Shown here: positions 36,838-44,672 of the stretch, piece after piece
Position numbering within the stretch: position 1 is the stretch's first letter
Layout: every line of letters begins with the position of its first letter
NCBI GenBank assembly: GCA_040216555.1
Contig: JAVJOW010000009.1
Location: 1 to 64,000, forward strand
Direction of reading: 5' to 3'
Source: Arenibacter sp040216555
GTDB lineage: Bacteria > Bacteroidota > Bacteroidia > Flavobacteriales > Flavobacteriaceae
Length of the DNA stretch: 64,000 nt
Notes under the pieces: model-generated
What the model was told of the DNA's origin: nothing
The model's input: the letters and a program-made list of their open reading frames with translations, nothing else
The model's database searches: none
Position numbers and translations under genes: made by a program

Positions 36838-38997
36838 ATGATAAGGTACATCTTATTATATTCTGGTCTTTTTTGCTTGATTACTTCCTGTAACAATAGG
36901 CAGGAAGCGGATTCTTGGAATTATCCAGAAATTGCCGAATACTCTATATCCCATAAGCATTTTGGAATGTCAGTGGTGGATAGTTACCATAATTTAACGA
37001 ATTTGAAAGACCCCAAAGTCCAAAATTGGTTGAAAGCACAGGATTCTTTGGCCGAAACTTATTTTTTAAACAATCAACGTTTTAGGCAGTTTAAAAAGCG
37101 TTTCCAGGAATTAGAAGGTAGGAGCAGAGGTAATATCAGTAACATACGTATAGATGAAAAAGGGAATTACTTCTATTTGCGCTATGACGAAACAAAGGAT
37201 ATTGACCTGCTATACTATAAGGAAAAACTGTCCAATAAAGAAACTGTTCTTTTTGATCCGAGTACTTATGCCATCAAGAGTAAAAATATAAGCTATTTAG
37301 AACCCTCTTTTGACGGAAGTAAGATAGCGATTGGGTTGGATCCAAGGGAGGAATTTACCTCTACCATTATCTTTTATGATTTGGAAACTAAAAAAATTTT
37401 AAAGGACCAAATAACACAAATTAATCCGGATTTTGGAGGAATACAGTGGTTGCCTGATAACTCAGGGATAATATATCTTTACTTTCCTTTTGTTGAACAG
37501 TCGGACGCCAGGTACAAAAGGCAATCTTTTTCAGCTATCCATTTTTTTGGGGATAATCCTCAAAAACGAACGCCTATTTTTGGAGATGATAGTTTTTTGG
37601 GAATTGCCTCTGATTATTTCCCCAAGGTAAAAATAGGCTCTAGTTGGGATTCCTACATAATAGGATATTCTGCTAAATCAGGCATGTTTTACGATAGTTT
37701 TATTGCCAAATTAAGTGATGTAATGAAAGGAAGTCCCCAGTGGAAGCCGTTCTTTAAGACTATAGATAAGATTTATTATAATCAGGGCGAAATAAGGGGC
37801 CAACATTTTATATATCGTAGAGCTACTCCAAACGGAAATCAACTTTGTCAAGTAGATATTGAACGTCCCAAATTTGATAAGCCATTAATTCTTGCTACCG
37901 GTAGTCGTGAAGAACCCATTACCCAATTTGAGATTACTAAAGACAACATATATTTTATTCGGGAAAAATATGGGGTTGAGATATCTATTTTTCGAATTGA
38001 CAGTTTACAAAATACTATTCAACTAAAACCGCCCTTTGTACCGGGCTATGCTTCATTTTTAGGGGAATCGGTTACTCACAACAAAATTGGTATTGGTGTG
38101 GATGGTTGGACTTCAAATTACGTTCGATATTATATAGATCCACATGGAAAATTTATTAACGAAGGGCTTTTGGATTCTGCCAACTTTCCTGAATTCCGCA
38201 ACATAACCTCCAAACAGATTTTGGTCACTTCCCATGATGGGGTAGAAGTACCTCTTTCCTTGGTCTATAAAAAAGATATAAAACTTGATTCCAATAACGA
38301 AGTATTTATATATGTATACGGCGCTTATGGGGAAAGTATGAGCCCATTCTTTTCGCCCACATATCTGGATTGGGTAAGTCAAGGGGGTATTCTTGCCTTC
38401 CCGCATGTTCGCGGTGGAGGGGAAAAGGGCGAAGAATGGCATATTCAAGGAATGAAAGCCTTAAAATATAATTCATGGAGAGACCTTATCGCTTGTACCA
38501 AATCTTTAATTGAAAAGGGGTACACTCGAAAAGGATTGGTCTCACTTTACACCAATAGTGCTGGTGGTATTACGGCAGGTATGGCTGTCAATGAATGTCC
38601 TGAATTATATTCTTCCTTTATTGCCGAAGTGCCTAGAATGCACCCGTTTGGACTCGAATCCTCTACGATGTCCAGCAGTACCAGTTATATTGAGTATGGT
38701 ACGGTAAAAGATAGCTTGGAATGCCTTGGGCTTGTACAAATGGACCCATACTTAAACTTGAGATCCAAAAAAAATTATCCTGCTACCTTGATTATGCCTA
38801 GCAACAACGACGACAGGATCCCCTTGTGGGATAGCGGTAAATATATTGCGAAGCTTCAAAAATACAATCAAGGAAAAGTTCCTATATTGATGGATATCGA
38901 TTATCATTATGGTCATGAGAATTCACAAGGTTATGACACTTCTATAGACCTGAATGCACGAATTTTTAGTTTTGCCAAGTCTAATATGAAGTACTAG
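36838..38997 (+). CDS. Prolyl-oligopeptidase (S9A) lipoprotein
   Basis: A 719-residue serine peptidase with a lipobox (LITSC, Cys about 18), hence membrane-anchored on the periplasmic side or at the surface. An N-terminal seven-bladed-propeller region (about 60-430) is followed by the alpha/beta-hydrolase domain. The nucleophile Ser lies in LYTNSAGGITAG (about 578), where the usual first Gly of GxSxGG is Thr. The acid is in NNDDRIP (about 660) and the His in YHYGHENS (about 698). S9A enzymes cut short peptides after Pro. It starts 73 bases after the Gly-Gly peptide gene, whose product has two Pro residues, so it may trim or destroy that peptide. Confidence 0.9.
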   Translation: MIRYILLYSGLFCLITSCNNRQEADSWNYPEIAEYSISHKHFGMSVVDSYHNLTNLKDPKVQNWLKAQDSLAETYFLNNQRFRQFKKRFQELEGRSRGNISNIRIDEKGNYFYLRYDETKDIDLLYYKEKLSNKETVLFDPSTYAIKSKNISYLEPSFDGSKIAIGLDPREEFTSTIIFYDLETKKILKDQITQINPDFGGIQWLPDNSGIIYLYFPFVEQSDARYKRQSFSAIHFFGDNPQKRTPIFGDDSFLGIASDYFPKVKIGSSWDSYIIGYSAKSGMFYDSFIAKLSDVMKGSPQWKPFFKTIDKIYYNQGEIRGQHFIYRRATPNGNQLCQVDIERPKFDKPLILATGSREEPITQFEITKDNIYFIREKYGVEISIFRIDSLQNTIQLKPPFVPGYASFLGESVTHNKIGIGVDGWTSNYVRYYIDPHGKFINEGLLDSANFPEFRNITSKQILVTSHDGVEVPLSLVYKKDIKLDSNNEVFIYVYGAYGESMSPFFSPTYLDWVSQGGILAFPHVRGGGEKGEEWHIQGMKALKYNSWRDLIACTKSLIEKGYTRKGLVSLYTNSAGGITAGMAVNECPELYSSFIAEVPRMHPFGLESSTMSSSTSYIEYGTVKDSLECLGLVQMDPYLNLRSKKNYPATLIMPSNNDDRIPLWDSGKYIAKLQKYNQGKVPILMDIDYHYGHENSQGYDTSIDLNARIFSFAKSNMKY

Positions 38998-39308
38998 ACA
39001 ATTTCTTCTCCCTTTTGGATGCTGTATTGGTTATTCTAATTTATTGGAATTCATAAGAGCGTTCAACTTAAAAGCCTAATTTACTTGATATCAATAATAG
39101 TGCTCTATTTAATTTCCTTGACCCTAATCTGAACTAGGTTTAGAATACACTGATAGTTTAAATTTTCATGATCTCAGAAAATTTCTAGTTATTACCCCGT
39201 CATTTATAAATGCACACCTTTCGTTTATAAATGAAGGTGGCTCCGGCTTTTTTTGCCTTACTTATTTCTAGATATTAGAGGTAATGACAAAGGGTTAAAA
39301 GAGAAAAG
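38998..39308. other. Intergenic region between the peptide cassette and rteC
   Basis: These 311 bases contain no gene. The only marked structure is the paired palindromic site at 39198-39234. Downstream of it is GGCTCCGGC followed by seven T, so a terminator for the peptidase transcript could also lie here, overlapping the rteC promoter region. Confidence 0.5.
39198..39234. promoter_or_regulatory. CGTCATTTATAAATG site 3, doubled and inverted, before rteC
   Basis: The third identical 13-mer starts at 39198 and includes the full palindrome CATTTATAAATG. A second copy in inverted orientation, TTTATAAATGA, follows at 39224-39234, giving 11-bp arms 13 bases apart. It lies about 75-110 bases before rteC. 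It links the peptide cassette with the first gene of the mobility block. Confidence 0.6.
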
Positions 39309-40124
39309 ATGGATTGGGTAAGGTCACGAAGTGAAATTGAATCAGAACTGCTCCAGATTGAGCAATCGTTCAGCAACCCAATTGCGTCATTTGATAAGGC
39401 CATTTCTTTTTGCCAAAAGATATTGGAAGATTATCGTAAAGCAGTGATAGTACATGGCTTTCCTGATGAAGCTTCAGAAATTCGATTCTTTAAAAAGGAC
39501 AAGCCCTTGCTTTTTGGTCTCCTTTTGCGATATTCCCATCAACTTACATTTGAGTTGGACTTCCCTAATATAGCTTATGGTATGAACAACGAAATTATAG
39601 TAAGAAAGATCCGGGACGTAAATGCTTTTTTGGCTGGTCATAAAGATATGGTGCTATATCTTGAACTGGAAAACAGTGCATTGGATTCACAGTATTTTTT
39701 AAGAAAGAATAGAAATTTATTTGTCTGTACTGGTCGAATTGGACATAGTTTTGATTCGGAATTTAGTGCTTCCCATGATGTATTGATTGCCCAGATATTG
39801 GGTTACCAAGGATTCTTGCAATTTCTTCAACAAAAATTGAGTACTTCTATGCCCTTACCGAAAATACCTATTCCCAAAATCAACTGGACCGGGTCAAAAA
39901 TTGCCCTCACTGAGCTGGGGTTCGCCTTATTTTATAGTGGCATCATAAACCATGGCAATGCCAGTTTAAAATCTGTGATGCTATTCCTAGAACAGGTTAC
40001 TGGCGTGGGTCTGGGGGATTATCACCATACCTCGGTCCGAATTAGAAACCGTACCCACCCAACCAAGTTTCTGGATAAACTGAAAAATTCCCTACAGTAT
40101 TGGATTACTGATCTGGACGATTAA
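39309..40124 (+). CDS. rteC: RteC-family protein
   Basis: A 271-residue protein whose C-terminal third (KINWTGSKIALTELGFALFY, then INHGNASLKSVMLFLEQVTG and IRNRTHPTKFLDKL) is the RteC signature. In CTnDOT-type elements RteC binds DNA near the excision operon and promotes excision. Here the next gene is an excisionase-like HTH protein, and a long inverted repeat lies between them. The gene starts after a doubled copy of the cassette-wide palindrome, which suggests control by the TPR-AraC regulator. Confidence 0.88.
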   Translation: MDWVRSRSEIESELLQIEQSFSNPIASFDKAISFCQKILEDYRKAVIVHGFPDEASEIRFFKKDKPLLFGLLLRYSHQLTFELDFPNIAYGMNNEIIVRKIRDVNAFLAGHKDMVLYLELENSALDSQYFLRKNRNLFVCTGRIGHSFDSEFSASHDVLIAQILGYQGFLQFLQQKLSTSMPLPKIPIPKINWTGSKIALTELGFALFYSGIINHGNASLKSVMLFLEQVTGVGLGDYHHTSVRIRNRTHPTKFLDKLKNSLQYWITDLDD

Positions 40125-40134
40125 AAAATGTCAG

Positions 40135-40271
40135 GTCATAGTCAATTGACTGTTTAACATTTCCAAACGGAATAAATCAAATTATGCCAAAATTTGTATT
40201 TAATTCGGGGTATTTTCCTACCAATTTCTTCGAATTTAATGCAATAATAATTTATGTCAACTGACTATGAC
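40135..40271. repeat. 16-bp inverted repeat between rteC and the HTH gene
   Basis: GTCATAGTCAATTGAC (40135-40150) and GTCAACTGACTATGAC (40256-40271) are inverted copies with 15 of 16 positions matching, 105 bases apart. The inner GTCAATTGAC is itself a perfect palindrome. The place, upstream of the excisionase-like gene, is where RteC binds in CTnDOT, so these are candidate RteC half-sites. A small MITE-like insert is an alternative; no target duplication is visible. Confidence 0.65.
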
Positions 40272-40360
40272 TTGGCTATTTATTCCAAAACTCTTTTTCA
40301 TTTTTGTGTCCGAATCACAGACTACAACAATTAAGTAGGTTCTGTATTAAATCAATCGAT

Positions 40361-40651
40361 ATGCCAACGGCTATTATCACTACGGACGATCTTCGGGAAT
40401 TTAAAATTGAACTTCTGGGGGAAATCAAGGAACTTTTACACGAAAACCAGGCCAAGGTCATTAAAAAGGAATGGCTCAAGAGCACCCAGGTTATGAACAT
40501 GCTCAACATTAGCTCTGGAACGTTGCGGAGTCTGCGCCGCAGCGGCATTTTATCCTTTACAAAAATAGGAGGGCTTATATTTTACGATGCGGAGCAAATA
40601 CAAAGAATTCTAATGGATAACCTTGTTAAGAACTCAAAACAAAAAAAATGA
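40361..40651 (+). CDS. Excisionase-like helix-turn-helix protein
   Basis: A 96-residue protein from ATG 40361; an in-frame TTG at 40304 is unlikely. Residues about 40-85 (WLKSTQVMNMLNISSGTLRSLRRSGILSFTKIGGLIFYDAEQI) match the HTH_17/MerR-like fold used by excisionases and Bacteroidetes element regulators. It is probably the Xis-like partner controlled by RteC. The stop overlaps the next start (ATGA), indicating coupled translation. Confidence 0.8.
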   Translation: MPTAIITTDDLREFKIELLGEIKELLHENQAKVIKKEWLKSTQVMNMLNISSGTLRSLRRSGILSFTKIGGLIFYDAEQIQRILMDNLVKNSKQKK

Positions 40652-41325
40652 ACTATATAAGACACCTCAATTCGGTATTCCAACATTTTGCCAAAGATTC
40701 AAGGCTAAACCCCACCCATGTGAGTTTGTATATGGCCCTGTTTCAATTTTGGAACATCAATAGATTTCCGGAGATTTTCTACATCAATCGCGAGGAAGTC
40801 ATGGAAATGGCAAAAATAGGATCAAAAGCCACCTACCACCGTTGCCTTAGAAGACTTGACGATTGGAAATATATTCATTATATGCCATCCCATAATCCAT
40901 TCAAGGGCAGTAAAATCAGGTTGCTCAAATTCTGTACAACTAGTGGTACGACCACTGGGACAAGTAATGAACAAGTAGTGGAACAAGCATTAGTACCTAA
41001 TATAAACTATAATAAACAAATTAAAACAGAAAATAAACGCTCTAAAGAGCGCCATCCAAAAAATGAAGATGCTGTTATTAAATTTTTTAAAAAAAATAAA
41101 TGGCCAATAATGGAGGGTACCAAATTCTACAACCACTATCAAGGTGTGGGATGGAAGGTAGGAAGGAAATCAACAATTGAGGACTGGAAGGCTATGGCAA
41201 AAAAATGGATGCTTAGGGCAATGGAATCAGATCGAGAGGGTGCTTTTTTAGGACGATCGAACAATAAACTTAAAAAGGATTTCTTGGATATTTCAATAAA
41301 CAAAAATTATGGGGAACCCTTGTGA
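40648..41325 (+). CDS. Winged-helix replication/transfer-type protein
   Basis: A 225-residue protein. The first 95 residues (NPTHVSLYMALFQFWNINRF, then IGSKATYHRCLRRLDDWKYI) form a winged-helix DNA-binding domain of a sort common in Bacteroidetes mobile elements. The middle is a Thr/Asn/Lys-rich linker, and the C-terminal 60 residues (WPIMEGTKFYNHYQGVGWKV) resemble DnaD-like tails of replication proteins. It precedes a DnaC-like ATPase with a 17-base overlap, as in replication modules. The exact role is not known. Confidence 0.65.
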   Translation: MNYIRHLNSVFQHFAKDSRLNPTHVSLYMALFQFWNINRFPEIFYINREEVMEMAKIGSKATYHRCLRRLDDWKYIHYMPSHNPFKGSKIRLLKFCTTSGTTTGTSNEQVVEQALVPNINYNKQIKTENKRSKERHPKNEDAVIKFFKKNKWPIMEGTKFYNHYQGVGWKVGRKSTIEDWKAMAKKWMLRAMESDREGAFLGRSNNKLKKDFLDISINKNYGEPL

Positions 41326-41992
41326 TAAAATGGTAAATCTGTGCCCACATATTTTGATGGAAGGTGGCATTGAATACTGCCTGGGAAGCTTTGATGGCAA
41401 GCGTATTGATTACGACTTTTCCAAAGTGCTCACTTATCTGGATGCCAAGGGCAGGTCGCTATTCGGAGAAAGTTTTAAGGTTAGAGGAGAGGATAAGGGC
41501 ACTTTCCTAAAGCTATGCAGTTACATGGTAAAGGATATCGAGAATTGCAGGAAAATGGAAATAGACACAAACAAAGGTATATTGTTGACCGGCCCTGTGG
41601 GATGTGGCAAGACAAGCATGATGCGATTGATTCGACATCTTGTCCCGCATAAAAGGACCTATGAAATTATTCCTGCCCGTAACATCACTTTTGCATTCAA
41701 CCATATTGGATACAAGATTATCGAAGATTATGGTAATGGCCGCTTCTATTGCATTGACGATTTGGGTGTAGAACCCTTGGGGAGATATTTTGGCGACGAT
41801 TGCAATGTAATGGGGGAGGTGTTGGTCTCCAGATACGAACTCTTCCTAAAAACTAAGATTATTACCCATATAACCTCAAACCTAAATGCTGAAGAATTAG
41901 AGGAACGCTATGGAAAACGTGTACGAAGCCGTATGCGCCAAATGTTCAATCTGATTTCTTTTGACAAGAACACTAAAGATAAACGAATCTAA
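41309..41992 (+). CDS. DnaC/IstB-like AAA+ ATPase
   Basis: A 227-residue ATPase with Walker A LLTGPVGCGKTSMM (about 90-103), Walker B FYCIDDLGVEP (about 146), sensor-1-like THITSNLN, and a C-terminal Arg cluster (RYGKRVRSRMRQMFNLISF). This is the layout of helicase loaders. It pairs with the preceding winged-helix protein. An alternative start at ATG 41330 removes only seven residues. It probably supports replication of the excised element. Confidence 0.8.
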   Translation: MGNPCDKMVNLCPHILMEGGIEYCLGSFDGKRIDYDFSKVLTYLDAKGRSLFGESFKVRGEDKGTFLKLCSYMVKDIENCRKMEIDTNKGILLTGPVGCGKTSMMRLIRHLVPHKRTYEIIPARNITFAFNHIGYKIIEDYGNGRFYCIDDLGVEPLGRYFGDDCNVMGEVLVSRYELFLKTKIITHITSNLNAEELEERYGKRVRSRMRQMFNLISFDKNTKDKRI

Positions 41993-42003
41993 AAACAACA
42001 AAC

Positions 42004-43152
42004 ATGAAAATCGCCAGCTTCAATATTGAAAACCTCTTTCATAGGGACAAAAGCTTGATAAGAAACGGCCTGAGCAAATGTGTGACCAATTGGATTTCGG
42101 AATTGGATGCCCTAATGCCAAGAATGCAAAAAAGTGCAAATGATATGGAACGCATTCGGGAACTTACCTTTTTATTGGGATTTGAAAAAATAGATAACCA
42201 CCCTTATGGGGTACTTAGAAAAAGACAGGGGGAATTATTTTTAAAACAAAGAGGCTTTACTAATGAAAATAGGGCTTCGTTGCTTACCGATTGGAACGGA
42301 TGGATAGCCCTACATTCAGTAGCAATCGATCATAAAGCAATCCTAAATAAGGCGAGGTTGGTCGCGGAAATTGACCCGGATATTTTAATACTACAGGAGG
42401 TTGAGGACAAGGCGTCGTTAATGGATTTCAATAGTATATTTTTAAGGGAATATGATATCGCTCCCTATGACCAAATCTTGGTCCTGGAAGGGAATGATTC
42501 CCGCGGATTAAGTATGGGAATATTGACCAAAAACGGTTATCGATTGGATGCCGTAAAAAGTCATGGATTGGATTTTGTGGATAGGGCGGATCCCATTTTT
42601 GATATTGATTGCCAAGAATATACTATAACCACCCCTGAAGGGGAAACACTTTATATCCTTTCTAGTCAGTTTTCATCAGACAACGAATCTAAAAGAAAAA
42701 TACAAGCCAGGAAGGTTGCCTCCATCTATGACAAAATGAAAGCAGAAGGAAAGGAATTTATTCTCGTCTGTGGCACCCTGAACGATGTGTCGTATAGTGA
42801 CTGTCTTTCTCCACTCCTTCGGGAGACCGATCTGGAAGATGTGTCCAGAAATCCAAGGTGTAGGGCGGACAAGGACAAGGGCAAAGATGCAGGATATTTC
42901 AGAATGGGTGCCTATCGTATGGGAGTTAACATTAAACAGAAGGACTATATGTTACTTTCCTTTGAGATGATCCAAAAGCTTACTGCTTGTGGACTTAATC
43001 GTAAGGGGATGTGGCCGGAGAGAAATTCAAAATGGGAAGTATATCCTACATTAAAAAATAAGGTGCATGCCGCTAGTTCCCATCCCTTGATATGGGGAGA
43101 GTTCGATAATGCTAAATGGCAATCAAGAACATACTTTCCCATATTGGAATAA
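42004..43152 (+). CDS. Endonuclease/exonuclease/phosphatase-family protein
   Basis: A 382-residue protein starting MKIASFNIENLF, the Asn-containing first motif of EEP enzymes, with the metal Glu in DILILQEVEDKASL at about 127. The late motif reads ASSHPLIWGEF, where the usual SDH is SSH, so the Asp that supports the catalytic His is missing. Members cut DNA, RNA or phosphoesters. It starts 11 bases after the ATPase gene. Its role on the element is unknown, and the altered motif makes activity uncertain. Confidence 0.75.
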   Translation: MKIASFNIENLFHRDKSLIRNGLSKCVTNWISELDALMPRMQKSANDMERIRELTFLLGFEKIDNHPYGVLRKRQGELFLKQRGFTNENRASLLTDWNGWIALHSVAIDHKAILNKARLVAEIDPDILILQEVEDKASLMDFNSIFLREYDIAPYDQILVLEGNDSRGLSMGILTKNGYRLDAVKSHGLDFVDRADPIFDIDCQEYTITTPEGETLYILSSQFSSDNESKRKIQARKVASIYDKMKAEGKEFILVCGTLNDVSYSDCLSPLLRETDLEDVSRNPRCRADKDKGKDAGYFRMGAYRMGVNIKQKDYMLLSFEMIQKLTACGLNRKGMWPERNSKWEVYPTLKNKVHAASSHPLIWGEFDNAKWQSRTYFPILE

Positions 43153-43801
43153 ATATTGGAATGTTATTTAAGGGTGCCGACTCTTCGGCACATTGCTCCT
43201 ACATTACATTTCGGGCAATAAGCCTCATGCCCATCTTAGATACGAGCCATTGTTTTATGGCCCCCAGCCTCTCCCCATCCATAAAAAAATAGCTCAAGTC
43301 CGCTTTGCCAACTTCATTCAAAAAATTAATCGTTGTAAAACTGAACAAAGGAGCTTCATATGAGGGTAAGAACTGATCGGAATCTTTAAAGTTCATTTTG
43401 TACCGTTTCATAGGTTCTGTTTTCTTTTCATTGGATGTTGTAGACCTACTATTCCTCAGTCCCTCTAACCTTTTTTCGATAGCGAAATAACAACATTCGG
43501 TCTTGTGCGACGGCATAAACCAGGCTCTCTTCGCCTGCACTCTAGGCAGGCTCCACTCGCTCCTATTTATACGTCTTGCCAAGTTCGAATGTTGTGCACT
43601 GTATAGCATCAAAAAAGGTAACAGTGAGAGCACTATGGGAAGTAAGTCTAAATCAGGAAATCATGAAAGCGTATCCAAATCCTAAAAATGAAACCGTACA
43701 AAAAAATCAAAAAAAGGAAAACGCTCGAGATATAAAAAGTAAATCATTTTTAAATCAATTATTAACCGTCTGCAACAATGTGGACATAAATATTTTCAAT
43801 T
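43153..43801. other. 649-base region with hairpins and one doubtful small gene
   Basis: GTGCCGA/TCGGCAC at 43174-43191 forms a 7-bp hairpin just past the nuclease gene. CAACATTCG (43491-43499) and CGAATGTTG (43586-43594) are perfect 9-bp inverted arms 86 bases apart, enclosing GCCTGC/GCAGGC (43533-43551). The stretch is more GC-rich than the spacers around it. It may encode a structured RNA or be a cis-acting site. A possible minus-strand gene is listed separately. Confidence 0.4.
43199..43411 (-). CDS. Small hypothetical protein, doubtful
   Basis: A 70-residue open frame from ATG 43411 (MKRYKMNFKDSDQF) that includes ADLSYFFMDGERLGAIKQWL, which looks protein-like. The frame continues upstream to 43633, but that part crosses the hairpin-rich stretch and looks non-coding. 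It is opposite to all neighbours on the element. I do not recognise it. Confidence 0.3.
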   Translation of the reverse strand: MKRYKMNFKDSDQFLPSYEAPLFSFTTINFLNEVGKADLSYFFMDGERLGAIKQWLVSKMGMRLIARNVM

Positions 43802-44140
43802 ATGAGCAAATTAAGAAACCATGTACAGTTGATCGGGAACATCGGGGATGTTCCAGCGATTACGAATCTTGAAAGTGGTAAAAAGGTGGCACGTTTTCAA
43901 CTGGCAACCAATGAGCATTACAAAAATGCCAATGGAGAGAAGGTCCAAAGTACCGACTGGCACACCATTGTAGCTTGGGGGAAGACTGCCGAGATCGTGG
44001 AGAAGTACGCCGGAAAGGGCAAGGAAGTGGGTATAACAGGTAAACTAAAAAGCCGGACTTATATCGCGGACGATGGTAATACGCGCTATGTTACCGAAGT
44101 GGTAGCAGATGAAATTCTATTGCTTGGAAACAAGTCATAG
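43802..44140 (+). CDS. ssb: Single-stranded DNA-binding protein
   Basis: A 112-residue OB-fold protein with NHVQLIGNIGDVPAI at the start, VARFQLATNEHYKNANGE, TDWHTIVAWGKTAEIVEKYAGKG, and VTEVVADEILLLG at the end. It ends right after the OB fold and lacks the acidic tail that chromosomal SSBs use to recruit partners. This short form is common on Bacteroidetes mobile elements and protects transferred single strands. Confidence 0.92.
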   Translation: MSKLRNHVQLIGNIGDVPAITNLESGKKVARFQLATNEHYKNANGEKVQSTDWHTIVAWGKTAEIVEKYAGKGKEVGITGKLKSRTYIADDGNTRYVTEVVADEILLLGNKS

Positions 44141-44158
44141 CAGATTCAAGAAAACAAA

Positions 44159-44188
44159 AGAGGGCGTTCCCGAAATTAAACGCCCTCT
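44159..44188. terminator. Hairpin between ssb and the DUF6876-like gene
   Basis: AGAGGGCGTT (44159-44168) pairs perfectly with AACGCCCTCT (44179-44188). The plus strand has no T run after it; the A-rich bases before it give a T run on the minus strand. The same stem core AGAGGGCG recurs at 44612. Confidence 0.6.
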
Positions 44189-44223
44189 AAATCTTATCAT
44201 TATTAACTATAAATCTATCAATA

Positions 44224-44604
44224 ATGAACTGCAAAACTAAGGAAATAAGGGAAGGACTACAACATTTTAACGGTTCTGAAATGCTATTTCAAATACCCCT
44301 ATTGAAGACTAGGTTTACCAATGGGATAAAATACCTTGCCAATGAAGCCGAATGTTTTTGGCTAGTTACGGATGCCTCCGTAATCGCCAAAAGTTTGATG
44401 AACAAAAGTCGATTTATTACAATCGATTTCAGAAGATTTTCAGAGGAAGAAAAAGAGGTCATGGGATACGAAGCCAGCATTGATTACAGTGATGGCAATG
44501 GCAACATCTTCGAAAGCCATAAATATCATATTACAGATTTTCCGTTGGACGAACTCAAGTTGTTCTTTGTGGACAATACCTTGATGCTGCCCAGCGAATA
44601 TTAA
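44224..44604 (+). CDS. DUF6876-like hypothetical protein
   Basis: A 126-residue soluble protein with LLKTRFTNGIKYLANEAECFWLVTDASVIAKSL, which resembles the DUF6876 family found on Bacteroidetes conjugative elements. No catalytic motif is visible. It lies between ssb and radC, flanked by two hairpins with matching stems, so it is a separate expression unit. The function is unknown. Confidence 0.65.
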   Translation: MNCKTKEIREGLQHFNGSEMLFQIPLLKTRFTNGIKYLANEAECFWLVTDASVIAKSLMNKSRFITIDFRRFSEEEKEVMGYEASIDYSDGNGNIFESHKYHITDFPLDELKLFFVDNTLMLPSEY

Positions 44605-44611
44605 AAATAAA

Positions 44612-44645
44612 AGAGGGCGAACTGACCATAGTACCGCCCTCTTTT
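44612..44645 (+). terminator. Terminator behind the DUF6876-like gene
   Basis: AGAGGGCG (44612-44619) pairs with CGCCCTCT (44635-44642), extended by A/T pairs and followed by TTTT. The stem is the same as that of the hairpin at 44159. Both are followed by TCATTATTAAC 16-17 bases before the next start codon. Confidence 0.7.
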
Positions 44646-44672
44646 CATTATTAACCTTAAATAAGAAAAACA

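Noticed and set aside
43576..43872. Plus-strand open frame overlapping the start of ssb
   Set aside because: It crosses the hairpin-rich stretch, runs into ssb in another frame and has no recognisable domain; ssb is secure.
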